Assembly: GCA_016215765.1 (NCBI GenBank) | Contig: JACRHY010000045.1 | Location: forward strand, 1-11,257 | Length of the DNA: 11,257 bases | Direction: 5' to 3' | DNA from: Parcubacteria group bacterium | Lineage (GTDB): Bacteria > Patescibacteriota > Minisyncoccia > UBA6257 > JACRHY01 | Part shown: positions 1 to 5,413 of the stretch, piece after piece | Position numbering within the stretch: position 1 is the stretch's first letter | Layout of the letters: each line of letters begins with the position of its first letter | Made by a program: the position numbers and the translations under genes | The notes under the pieces: model-generated | The model's input: only the letters and a program-made list of their open reading frames with translations | Database searches by the model: none | Told to the model about the DNA's origin: nothing

Positions 1-2
1 GT

Positions 3-50
3 GGTATCAACGGAATGCTTGGTATCATTGGTGAGACCGAGCGGTTTTGA
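3..50 (+). CDS. possible C-terminal end of an upstream gene (partial)
   Basis: An open frame runs in from the left edge and ends at a TGA at 48-50, giving the tail GINGMLGIIGETERF. The DNA has an 18-nt internal periodicity (GGTATCA at 3-9 and again at 21-27). A large palindrome follows at 77-110, as one might expect just after a gene end. Fifteen residues are too few to identify a family. An alternative GTG-started frame (1-192) runs through the palindrome and into the minus-strand terminator and looks spurious. Low confidence. Confidence 0.25.
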   Translation, partial: GINGMLGIIGETERF

Positions 51-76
51 CGCTACGGCTCAAGAAGAGAATCCGG

Positions 77-110
77 ACGACCCCGGTCTCTCTAGAGAGA
101 CCGGGGTCGT
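77..110. repeat. perfect 34-bp palindrome
   Basis: Two 17-nt arms meet with no spacer: 77-93 begins ACGACCCCGG and 94-110 is its exact reverse complement. As RNA it would form a very stable hairpin on either strand. A T-rich stretch (ATTTTTGTTTT, 123-133) lies about 13 nt beyond the plus-strand arm, which is too far for a textbook terminator. It may still act as a transcript-end structure for a gene to the left. Confidence 0.8.
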
Positions 111-164
111 TGGGCGCGAAACATTTTTGTTTTGTCGCTTAGAGGCGCGGGATTTGAAATGGCG

Positions 165-190
165 CAAAAAAGCTCCGTTGCCGGAGCTTT
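165..190 (-). terminator. intrinsic terminator of the minus-strand pheS-pheT-secreted protein cluster
   Basis: Read on the minus strand, AAAGCTCC (190-183), a 6-nt loop and GGAGCTTT form an 8-bp stem followed by a T-run. It lies 13 bp beyond the stop codon at 204, as expected for a Rho-independent terminator. Confidence 0.88.
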
Positions 191-203
191 GATTTTCCGC
201 GGT

Positions 204-836
204 TCATTCCGCGTCTTTCGGTTCGGCGGTTTTTTTCGCTTTTAGAGCTCTTTCCGCCAGTCGGCACGGTTCGCCGCATTTGGGATATTTCTTGAGTAAA
301 AGCCGCAGATCTTCGCCTTTCGCAAACCACAGGCCGCGGTAATAAAACGCCCAGGCGGCAAGATACTCTTCGTTGCTCCACTCGTCGGACAAAGAATGAT
401 ACACCCTTTCCCGTCCGCGATTGACGATGATTTTGGTAAGAAGACGATAAACGATCGGCGCGAAAACCTTCCTTTCTTCAACGGCGACGCGGCGTTGCCG
501 TTCGTAATAATTTCTTACTCTTTCAATTTCTTTTTCGTCGCCGGCGGCCTTTTCAATAAGCGCCTCTTCCTCAAACTTCAATTCCACGGCTTTGAAGGAA
601 TAGTGGATTTGAAGATATTCGGCGATGCGCAATTCGGCCTGACCGCGAAACGGGCTGTCGGGAAACTTTTTAATAAACCATTCAAGAAGAAAAACTTTGT
701 GCGGCAGTTCAAGATCGGGCGTATTCCTGACAATATCAACATAAACGGTTTTTTCCTCGCCGTAATCGGCCGAAACAAAAACCGGAACGGCTAGGCCCGT
801 CAAAAAAACGGCGATGAGAACGGCTGCTTTTTTCAT
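204..836 (-). CDS. secreted helical protein, TPR-like, function unknown
   Basis: A 210-aa protein with a clear signal peptide: MKKAAVL, a hydrophobic core, then a VSA/DY cleavage site near residue 23. The mature part is strongly helical. A segment around residues 50-75 (FIKKFPDSPFRGQAELRIAE) resembles TPR helices of periplasmic scaffold proteins (BamD or YbgF type). A weaker echo near the C-terminus (LLKKYPKCGEPCRLAERAL) carries a CxxxC pair. The ATG at 836 is preferred over one 30 nt upstream because a GGGAGGGG Shine-Dalgarno sits just before it and the signal peptide then starts correctly. It is the last gene before the terminator at 165-190 and lies 72 bp after pheT. It may be co-transcribed with pheT or use its own weak promoter. 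No catalytic motif is recognised. Confidence 0.8.
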   Translation of the reverse strand: MKKAAVLIAVFLTGLAVPVFVSADYGEEKTVYVDIVRNTPDLELPHKVFLLEWFIKKFPDSPFRGQAELRIAEYLQIHYSFKAVELKFEEEALIEKAAGDEKEIERVRNYYERQRRVAVEERKVFAPIVYRLLTKIIVNRGRERVYHSLSDEWSNEEYLAAWAFYYRGLWFAKGEDLRLLLKKYPKCGEPCRLAERALKAKKTAEPKDAE

Positions 837-838
837 TT

Positions 839-846
839 CCCCTCCC
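839..846 (-). promoter_or_regulatory. strong Shine-Dalgarno of the secreted protein gene
   Basis: Minus-strand GGGAGGGG followed by AA and ATG. It decides the start at 836 and contrasts with several genes in this window that have no recognisable SD. Confidence 0.75.
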
Positions 847-908
847 GTCGGTTTGAAAAACTGCAAAAAGCTAATTGAAAGGTACGCCGAAGCCGCCGGA
901 GAGTCAAT

Positions 909-2930
909 CTATCTCATCTCCGCGTTGAATTTCGCGCGCAGAGCGGCGATTATTTTTTCCGTCTCTTTGCCGACTTCTTCGTCGGTCAGCGTCCGATCTT
1001 CCGCCTGAAAAACAATCCGAAAAGTCAAACTCTTCGCGTCGTCTTCGAGCGTTTCCGATTCGTAACAATCAAGCAAATCAACGTCGTCAACGTTTCGGGC
1101 GCCGGCTCCGTGAATGACGCCCATAATTTCTTCAATTCTTATTTCGCGCCCGATTAAAAAAGAAACGTCCCGCGCGACGGAAGGATATTTGCGGAACGGC
1201 GAAAATTCCCGTTCCGCCGCCGCAAGCGCCGCCAGTTTCCCCAAATCAATTTCCGCGACGACGCCGTCGCCGTTCTTGGCCGCCGCGGCATACCCCAAAA
1301 CGCGATGGTCGGATTCAAGCCGCGCGGCTTCCCGCCCGAACAAATTCACCCCCCTCCCCAAATCCGTCCAAAAATAATCCGTCAATCCCATTTTGGAAAC
1401 AATCGCCTCCATCGTTCCTTTCGCCTCAAAAAAACGGTCGCTGATTTTGCCGCCTTTTTGTCCCAACGCCAAGCCGAGCATTTCTTTTTCAATGTTTCCC
1501 CTTTCTTTCCAGGCGACTTTTCCGAATTCAAAAATTTTCACTTCGTCAAAAAAACGTAAATTGGCGGGGATGTTTTTCAACAGGCCGCAAACCAATGTCG
1601 GCCGAAAATAGCGGAATTGCGAACTGACGGGATTGAGAATCTCAACGGGCTTACCTCCCCAGAACGCCCCGCCGGCGACGTTTTCGGAAGAAACGAAAGA
1701 ATAATTGCAGACCTCGGAAAAACCGAGCCCGTTCAAAATAAGGCGAAGTTTATCCTTGACTTTGAAAATATCGTCTCCTTTCGCGACGGCGGCGACGGTC
1801 GGCCATTTGGGAGAAATATTCTCGTATCCGCGGAGGCGGGCTATTTCTTCGGCGATATCCTCAAAATCGGAAATGTCGCCGCGCCGGAGAGGAATTTCCA
1901 CCTCCAAAATTCCGCCCCTTTTTTCCCGAAACGGAAATTCCAGCCGCTTCAAAATATCCGCGACTTCCGTGTGTTTGAAGGACGATCCCAGAAACTCATT
2001 CAATTTTTCCAAACCGACGCCGATTATCCGGACGGATTTTTTAAACGAGCCGGCCGCGAGAGTCGCGCCGATTTTTTTTGCCGCGCCGATTTCTCTGAGA
2101 AGATCGGCCGCTCTTTCAATGGCCGTTTCCGCCGCCGCGGGATCAACGCCGTGAGCGAAACGGGAGGAGGCGTCCGTCGCCAGCGACAGGCGGCGCGAGG
2201 TTTTGTAAATGCCGGCCGCGTCAAAGTTCGCCGCTTCAATGAGAATTCTTTTCGTTTGCGTTCCGACTTCGGCCGATTTTCCGCCTTTTATTCCGGCTAT
2301 CGCCAGCGGCTCCCCCTTGCCCGCCTTCGCCAAAGAAGGCGGGCCGGCGATGACTAAAACGCCGTCGTCCAAATCAAAACGCTTTCCGTCAAGCGTCGTT
2401 ATTTTTTCCCCTTTCCGCGCTTTTCTCACGAAAATTTCGGCCGGCTCCTTACCGCCGCCGACAAGCCGGTCGTAATCAAAAGCGTGAAGCGGCTGGCCGG
2501 TTTCCAACATCGCCATATTCATCGCGTCAACAATATTGTTTATCGGCCGCAGACCGCTCCGTTTCAGTTTTTCCCGCCACTCAAGGGGAGACGGTCCGAC
2601 CGCGACCCCTTCCGCGTATTTAGCCAGATAATACGAACACGCGCTTTTGTCTTTTATGACGATTTTTACTTTTGAAGAAGTCGGGGCGCCGTTTTCCGTT
2701 TTTTTAACGGCCGGAATTTTGGTTTTCAATCCGAAAACGGCCGCTATTTCTTTCGCCGTTCCCCAATATGAAGAAAGTTCGGAAAAGCGGTTTGGCGGAA
2801 GCGAGGCCTCTATCAGCCCCCTGCCCGCCTTCGCGGCTTCAAACGACCGCGCGTTAAGTCCGGCAACGAGCGTTTGCGCCGGCGGAATTTTGACGATCAA
2901 TTCTTTCAGCCAATCGTAAGAAAATTTCAT
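909..2930 (-). CDS. pheT: phenylalanine--tRNA ligase beta subunit, lacking the N-terminal tRNA-binding OB domain
   Basis: Structural subunit of the cytoplasmic (alpha-beta)2 enzyme that charges tRNA-Phe. Visible domains of the 673-aa protein: an N-terminal MKFSYDWLKE start; a B3/B4 editing-type domain around residues 90-265 (GLRPINNIVDAMN, GQPLHAFDYDRL); a B5 domain around 298-372 (RRGDISDFEDIAEEIAR); the catalytic-like core; and a C-terminal FDX-ACB anticodon-binding domain around 580-673 (KYPSVARDVSF, LTFRIVFQAEDRTL). The usual protein is about 800 aa. The roughly 110-residue EMAP-II-like OB domain normally found after residue 40 is absent: residues 26-36 run straight into the segment matching the 'SVTPNRADC' region (ASLPPNRFS). 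A small palindromic repeat adds about 8-10 residues near 197-206. The ATG overlaps the TGA of the upstream ORF (ATGA), implying translational coupling. Confidence 0.96.
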   Translation of the reverse strand: MKFSYDWLKELIVKIPPAQTLVAGLNARSFEAAKAGRGLIEASLPPNRFSELSSYWGTAKEIAAVFGLKTKIPAVKKTENGAPTSSKVKIVIKDKSACSYYLAKYAEGVAVGPSPLEWREKLKRSGLRPINNIVDAMNMAMLETGQPLHAFDYDRLVGGGKEPAEIFVRKARKGEKITTLDGKRFDLDDGVLVIAGPPSLAKAGKGEPLAIAGIKGGKSAEVGTQTKRILIEAANFDAAGIYKTSRRLSLATDASSRFAHGVDPAAAETAIERAADLLREIGAAKKIGATLAAGSFKKSVRIIGVGLEKLNEFLGSSFKHTEVADILKRLEFPFREKRGGILEVEIPLRRGDISDFEDIAEEIARLRGYENISPKWPTVAAVAKGDDIFKVKDKLRLILNGLGFSEVCNYSFVSSENVAGGAFWGGKPVEILNPVSSQFRYFRPTLVCGLLKNIPANLRFFDEVKIFEFGKVAWKERGNIEKEMLGLALGQKGGKISDRFFEAKGTMEAIVSKMGLTDYFWTDLGRGVNLFGREAARLESDHRVLGYAAAAKNGDGVVAEIDLGKLAALAAAEREFSPFRKYPSVARDVSFLIGREIRIEEIMGVIHGAGARNVDDVDLLDCYESETLEDDAKSLTFRIVFQAEDRTLTDEEVGKETEKIIAALRAKFNAEMR
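2319..2344. repeat. 26-bp palindromic repeat inside pheT
   Basis: Perfect 10-bp arms (GCCCGCCTTC / GAAGGCGGGC) flank a 6-nt loop. It encodes PheT residues 197-204 (PPSLAKAG), which interrupt the segment IAG...EPLAIAGIKGG where homologues are continuous. It resembles the other CCCGCC/GGCGGG hairpins here (5197-5218, and the related element at 7586-7630). Confidence 0.7.
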
Positions 2931-3409
2931 TTTTCGCCGTTTTTAATTTTTTCTTCTATTTTTCTGTTCAGATAGAGATAAAAATTATAGCGCGGATTTT
3001 CCTCCAACCGCTGGACGATCAGCGCCTCTAAAAAATCCTCGTCAACCTCTTCTTTCGGCAATTCTTTTTTCAACGATTCTTTTATTTCGCGGCGCAAATC
3101 TTCCTCCGCGCGATGCTCGCGCGCGTGAAAAAAATCCAGAAATTCCCGCGATTTTTCTCCGACAAGCATCCCGTTCTCCGCCCGCCATTTCTCAAGCATA
3201 ACCCCCGCTTCAAGATCGCCGTCCGTCAGCGAAACGGCATTGAGATAAGACAAAAAATCCGGCATTTTTTCTCTTTCCTCTTCGCTTGATTCCCGAAAAT
3301 GTTTTTCCGTATTGACGATTATTCCGCGATAAGCGGCGATTTCTTCGGGCGTTGCCGCCCGTTTCCGCGCGTCCGGCCGGATATTCGGTTTTTCCGCGTT
3401 ATTCATCAT
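2927..3409 (-). CDS. unknown 160-aa charged helical protein encoded between pheS and pheT
   Basis: A soluble, highly charged protein with no signal peptide, membrane segment or cysteine. Its second half is predicted helical, rich in Glu, Lys and Arg with coiled-coil character (EDLRREIKESLKKELPKEEV, then a Tyr/Asn-rich turn NPRYNFYLYLNRK). I do not recognise the family. It is embedded in the Phe-tRNA synthetase operon: its ATG overlaps the pheS stop and its TGA overlaps the pheT start, both as 4-nt ATGA junctions. There is no Shine-Dalgarno before its start, so it probably depends on re-initiation after pheS. Strict coupling to both subunits suggests a role linked to the synthetase, but this is inference. 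Confidence 0.8.
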   Translation of the reverse strand: MMNNAEKPNIRPDARKRAATPEEIAAYRGIIVNTEKHFRESSEEEREKMPDFLSYLNAVSLTDGDLEAGVMLEKWRAENGMLVGEKSREFLDFFHAREHRAEEDLRREIKESLKKELPKEEVDEDFLEALIVQRLEENPRYNFYLYLNRKIEEKIKNGEK

Positions 3410-4404
3410 TTGAATTGTGTCGTTAATCTTAAATCCCCGGCGTAAAAAAGACGGATGTCGGGAATTTTGTATTTAATCATCGCCAGGCGATCCACGCCCA
3501 TTCCGAAAGCAAAACCGGTCAGCTCGCGCGGATTATATCCGGCCGCTTCAAAAACCCGCGGGTGAACCATTCCCGCCCCCATTACTTCCAGCCATTTATT
3601 TTCGGTCTTCAGTTTAATGTCAACTTCCAAACCCGGCTCAACAAAAGGAAAATAGCTCGGCCGGTAACGAAAATCCGCCGGCTTGTTGAAAAATCTTTTA
3701 AAAAACTCCTCAATCACCGCCTTGAAATTGGCGAGAGAAACGCCCTTGCCGACCATTAAGCCCTCCAGCTGGTAAAAATTTATTTCGTGCGAGACATCAG
3801 TAGCCTCATAACGGAAAACCCGACCCGGAACGATGATTTGAAAAGGCGGCTGATGGCTTTCCATAAAACGCACCTGCATCGGCGAAGTGTGAGTGCGAAG
3901 CAAAAACTTCGCTTTTGAATTTTTCGGCTCCTTGAGCCAAAACGTGTCCCACATGTCGCGGGCGGGATGATCGGGGGGGATATTGAGAGCGTCAAAATTG
4001 TAATAATCCGTTTCTATTTCCGGACCGTCCACAGTCGCGAATCCGAGCGATTCAAATATCTCCCGCATCTCGCGCTCAACGACGGCCAACGGATGAGGAT
4101 GGCCGATTTTCACTTTTTTTCCCGGCCGGCTGGCGTCAAAAAAATCTCCCGCCGAAACGGAGGAAAATTCCGAAAGCTTTTCCTTAATGCGTTTCTCCAG
4201 CTCGTTTCTCAGCGAGTTCGCCGCCGGTCCCAGCGTTCTTCTTTCCGCAAGCGGCAGGTCCTTGAGAGAGCGCAGAATCGCCGTCAAAACGCCGTTGCGT
4301 CCCAGATATTTTACCCGGAACCGCTCCAGATGTTTCGCGTCTTTTATTCCGGTAAGTTCTTCAAAAGACGATTTTCTGACGCCTTCAACGGATGTTTTTT
4401 CCAT
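3406..4404 (-). CDS. pheS: phenylalanine--tRNA ligase alpha subunit
   Basis: Catalytic class II aminoacyl-tRNA synthetase subunit of 332 aa, close to the usual 327-350. An N-terminal coiled-coil region (residues 1-80) is followed by the class II core: the motif 1 region (LGFATVDGPEIE), motif 2 (GRVFRYEATDVSHEINFYQLEG) and motif 3 (GMGVDRLAMI) near the C-terminus. It includes the ATP- and Phe-site segments RTHTSPMQVRFM and EPGLEVDIK. Two in-frame ATGs lie at 4413 and 4404. I prefer 4404: a well-matched promoter (TTGTCA-17-TAAAAT, 4412-4440) has its -10 over the 4413 ATG and would start RNA at about 4404-4405, giving a leaderless message. No Shine-Dalgarno precedes either ATG. It is the first gene of pheS-ORF-pheT. 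Confidence 0.96.
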   Translation of the reverse strand: MEKTSVEGVRKSSFEELTGIKDAKHLERFRVKYLGRNGVLTAILRSLKDLPLAERRTLGPAANSLRNELEKRIKEKLSEFSSVSAGDFFDASRPGKKVKIGHPHPLAVVEREMREIFESLGFATVDGPEIETDYYNFDALNIPPDHPARDMWDTFWLKEPKNSKAKFLLRTHTSPMQVRFMESHQPPFQIIVPGRVFRYEATDVSHEINFYQLEGLMVGKGVSLANFKAVIEEFFKRFFNKPADFRYRPSYFPFVEPGLEVDIKLKTENKWLEVMGAGMVHPRVFEAAGYNPRELTGFAFGMGVDRLAMIKYKIPDIRLFYAGDLRLTTQFK

Positions 4405-4411
4405 TGGATTC

Positions 4412-4440
4412 ATTTTAACGGCAAAATATAATTTTGACAA
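4412..4440 (-). promoter_or_regulatory. pheS promoter predicting a leaderless mRNA
   Basis: Minus strand: TTGTCA (4440-4435), 17-bp spacer, TAAAAT (4417-4412). Each hexamer matches the sigma-70 consensus at 5 of 6 positions. Seven bases separate the -10 from the ATG at 4404, so the expected start site coincides with the start codon. The -35 overlaps that of the opposing promoter. Confidence 0.6.
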
Positions 4441-4461
4441 ATTGAAATAAGCTTCTATAAT
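4434..4461 (+). promoter_or_regulatory. consensus promoter for the tRNA-tRNA-NlpC unit
   Basis: TTGACA (4434-4439), 16-bp spacer, TATAAT (4456-4461): both hexamers are perfect sigma-70 consensus. Transcription would begin near 4468, about 33 nt before the first tRNA. Its -35 shares five bases with the pheS -35 on the opposite strand, so the two promoters probably compete for polymerase. Confidence 0.85.
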
Positions 4462-4500
4462 TGAAAACGCTCGCAATAATGATAAGCGGCGCAGATAAAC

Positions 4501-4572
4501 CGCGGGGAAGTGTAACAGTTGCACACGAGGCTCATAACCTTGAAGCAGCGGGTGCGATTCCCGCCCCCGCAA
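4501..4572 (+). tRNA. initiator-type tRNA-Met (CAT), structurally divergent
   Basis: 72 nt. Acceptor CGCGGGG/CCCCGCA with the C1-A72 mismatch that marks bacterial initiator tRNA, and discriminator A73. D stem GTGT/GCAC; anticodon arm CGAGG-CTCATAA-CCTTG (anticodon CAT); variable loop AAGCA; T arm GCGGG-TGCGATT-CCCGC. Odd points: the 7-nt D loop (AACAGTT) has a single G instead of G18-G19; the T loop reads TGC instead of TTC at 54-56; pair 29-41 is A-U rather than the G-C of the usual initiator GGG/CCC run. CCA is not encoded. All stems are intact, which argues against simple decay. Confidence 0.8.
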
Positions 4573-4610
4573 CAAGCAAAGAAACAGAAATTAAATCCGA
4601 CGTCCGCGAG

Positions 4611-4682
4611 GACGGCATAGCTCAGTGGTAGAGCGAGGGACTCATAAACCCTAGGTCGGTGGTTCGATCCCACCTGCCGTCA
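4611..4682 (+). tRNA. tRNA with CAT anticodon (elongator Met or lysidine Ile2)
   Basis: 72 nt. Acceptor GACGGCA/TGCCGTC with A73; D arm GCTC-AGTGGTA-GAGC with normal GG; anticodon arm AGGGA-CTCATAA-ACCCT; variable loop AGGTC; T arm GGTGG-TTCGATC-CCACC. The last anticodon-stem pair (31-39) is an A-A mismatch. CCA is not encoded. CAT alone cannot separate elongator Met from Ile2 modified by TilS. The preceding tRNA has initiator features, so this one is not the initiator. Confidence 0.93.
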
Positions 4683-4719
4683 CAAAACATCGTCTTGATG
4701 TTTAGAGAACTTTAACAAA

Positions 4720-4725
4720 AAGGAG
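4720..4725 (+). promoter_or_regulatory. strong Shine-Dalgarno before the NlpC/P60 gene
   Basis: AAGGAG with a 5-nt spacer to the ATG at 4731. It supports the start and shows that SD-dependent initiation exists beside the SD-less genes here. Confidence 0.8.
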
Positions 4726-4730
4726 ACGAG

Positions 4731-5189
4731 ATGACACCGGCGGAAAAAAGAAAAAAGATCGTCAACGCGGCGAAAAAATTGGTCGGCAAGCCCTACAAAT
4801 ACGGCGCCTATCTGGAAACGAAAGACGAAAAGGAACCGGGCGGTTTTGATTGTTCAAGTTTCACGCAGTACGTTTACAAAAGAGCGGGCATTGATATTCC
4901 CCGCTCTTCCATCCTGCAGGCCGTCGGCGGTATCGGCGTCGGAATTAACGGCGGCGGTGAATTCGCCGAGATAAAACTTAAACCCGCCGACCTGCTTTTC
5001 CTCCGCGGAAACAAGGGTCATTACGACGACAACCTCTTCCCCGGTGAAAGGGTATACATCGGCCACGTAATGATATATCTGGGCGGCGGCAAAATCATTC
5101 ACGCCAAATCGCCGCAAGGCGTCATCGTCCAACTCCTCTCGGAGATCAAAGAGCCGATTATCCGAATAAAAAGGATCGTTAACGAATAG
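4731..5189 (+). CDS. NlpC/P60 family cysteine peptidase, no signal peptide
   Basis: A 152-aa single-domain protein of the NlpC/P60 (C40) class, which normally cleaves peptidoglycan stem peptides such as gamma-D-Glu-diamino acid bonds. Catalytic features: FDCSSFTQYVY with Cys41, IGHVMIYLGGG with His112, and KIIHAK with His124, the usual Cys-His-His order. The N-terminal helix (MTPAEKRKKIVNAAKKLVGKPY) is charged. There is no export signal, lipobox, SH3 or LysM domain, so either export is non-classical or the target is cytoplasmic. A 20-residue polar stretch (around 92-110) separates the core strands. It starts 48 bp after a tRNA with no strong terminator between, so it is probably co-transcribed with the two tRNAs from the promoter at 4434. 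It ends at the terminator at 5197-5225. Confidence 0.92.
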   Translation: MTPAEKRKKIVNAAKKLVGKPYKYGAYLETKDEKEPGGFDCSSFTQYVYKRAGIDIPRSSILQAVGGIGVGINGGGEFAEIKLKPADLLFLRGNKGHYDDNLFPGERVYIGHVMIYLGGGKIIHAKSPQGVIVQLLSEIKEPIIRIKRIVNE

Positions 5190-5196
5190 AGGCCGT

Positions 5197-5225
5197 CCCC
5201 GCCTTGCCTTTGGCGGGGATTTTTT
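5197..5225 (+). terminator. intrinsic terminator after the NlpC/P60 gene
   Basis: CCCCGCC (5197-5203), an 8-nt loop and GGCGGGG (5212-5218) form a 7-bp GC stem followed by ATTTTTT. The stem resembles the genome's CCCGCC-type palindromes, so the repeat family may double as terminators. Confidence 0.92.
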
Positions 5226-5258
5226 ATGATTCAAAGTATGCAAAAAAACCGGAAGAAC

Positions 5259-5287
5259 TTGAATATTAAATCCGGTTAAATTATCAT
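5259..5287 (+). promoter_or_regulatory. probable promoter of tRNA-Asp
   Basis: TTGAAT (5259-5264), 17-bp spacer, TATCAT (5282-5287), placing the start about 18 nt before the tRNA. The -35 lies in the loop of a 7-bp inverted repeat (AACCGGA 5247-5253 / TCCGGTT 5271-5277), which could be an operator or chance. Confidence 0.5.
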
Positions 5288-5311
5288 AATTTACGTTTCG
5301 CCCCGCGATAC

Positions 5312-5386
5312 GCAGCCGTAGCTTAGCTGGTTTAAAGCGCCTCCCTGTCACGGAGGAGATCGCCGGTTCGAATCCGGTCGGCTGCG
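5312..5386 (+). tRNA. tRNA-Asp (GTC)
   Basis: Acceptor GCAGCCG/CGGCTGC is perfectly paired with discriminator G73, the Asp identity base. D stem GCTT/AAGC with GG in the loop; anticodon arm CCTCC-CTGTCAC-GGAGG with anticodon GTC; variable loop AGATC; T arm GCCGG-TTCGAAT-CCGGT. The next bases are CCC, so CCA is added after transcription. Confidence 0.97.
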
Positions 5387-5393
5387 CCCTTTA

Positions 5394-5413
5394 CCCCGCA
5401 AAATGCGGGGTTT
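5394..5413. terminator. hairpin between converging tRNA-Asp and the HEPN-like gene
   Basis: CCCCGC (5394-5399), loop AAAAT, GCGGGG (5405-5410), then TTT on the plus strand. The T-run is short, so termination may be weak. Its position 8 nt after the tRNA and 2 nt beyond the opposing stop codon fits a shared transcript end. Confidence 0.55.

Noticed and set aside
1..192. 63-codon GTG-started frame at the left edge as a gene
   Set aside because: It runs through the 34-bp palindrome and ends inside the minus-strand terminator, has no family resemblance, and competes with a more plausible short tail in another frame.
1617..2357. Plus-strand open frame of 246 codons antisense to pheT
   Set aside because: Low-complexity Arg/Phe-rich translation typical of an antisense shadow; pheT on the other strand is certain.
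4405..4575. N-terminal extension of PheS
   Set aside because: The extra residues are the antisense of the initiator-type tRNA and the divergent promoter. The normal PheS N-terminus starts at 4413 or 4404.
4685..4703. Terminator between the second tRNA and the NlpC/P60 gene
   Set aside because: The AAACATC/GATGTTT stem is AT-rich and has no T-run after it, so read-through into the gene is more likely.
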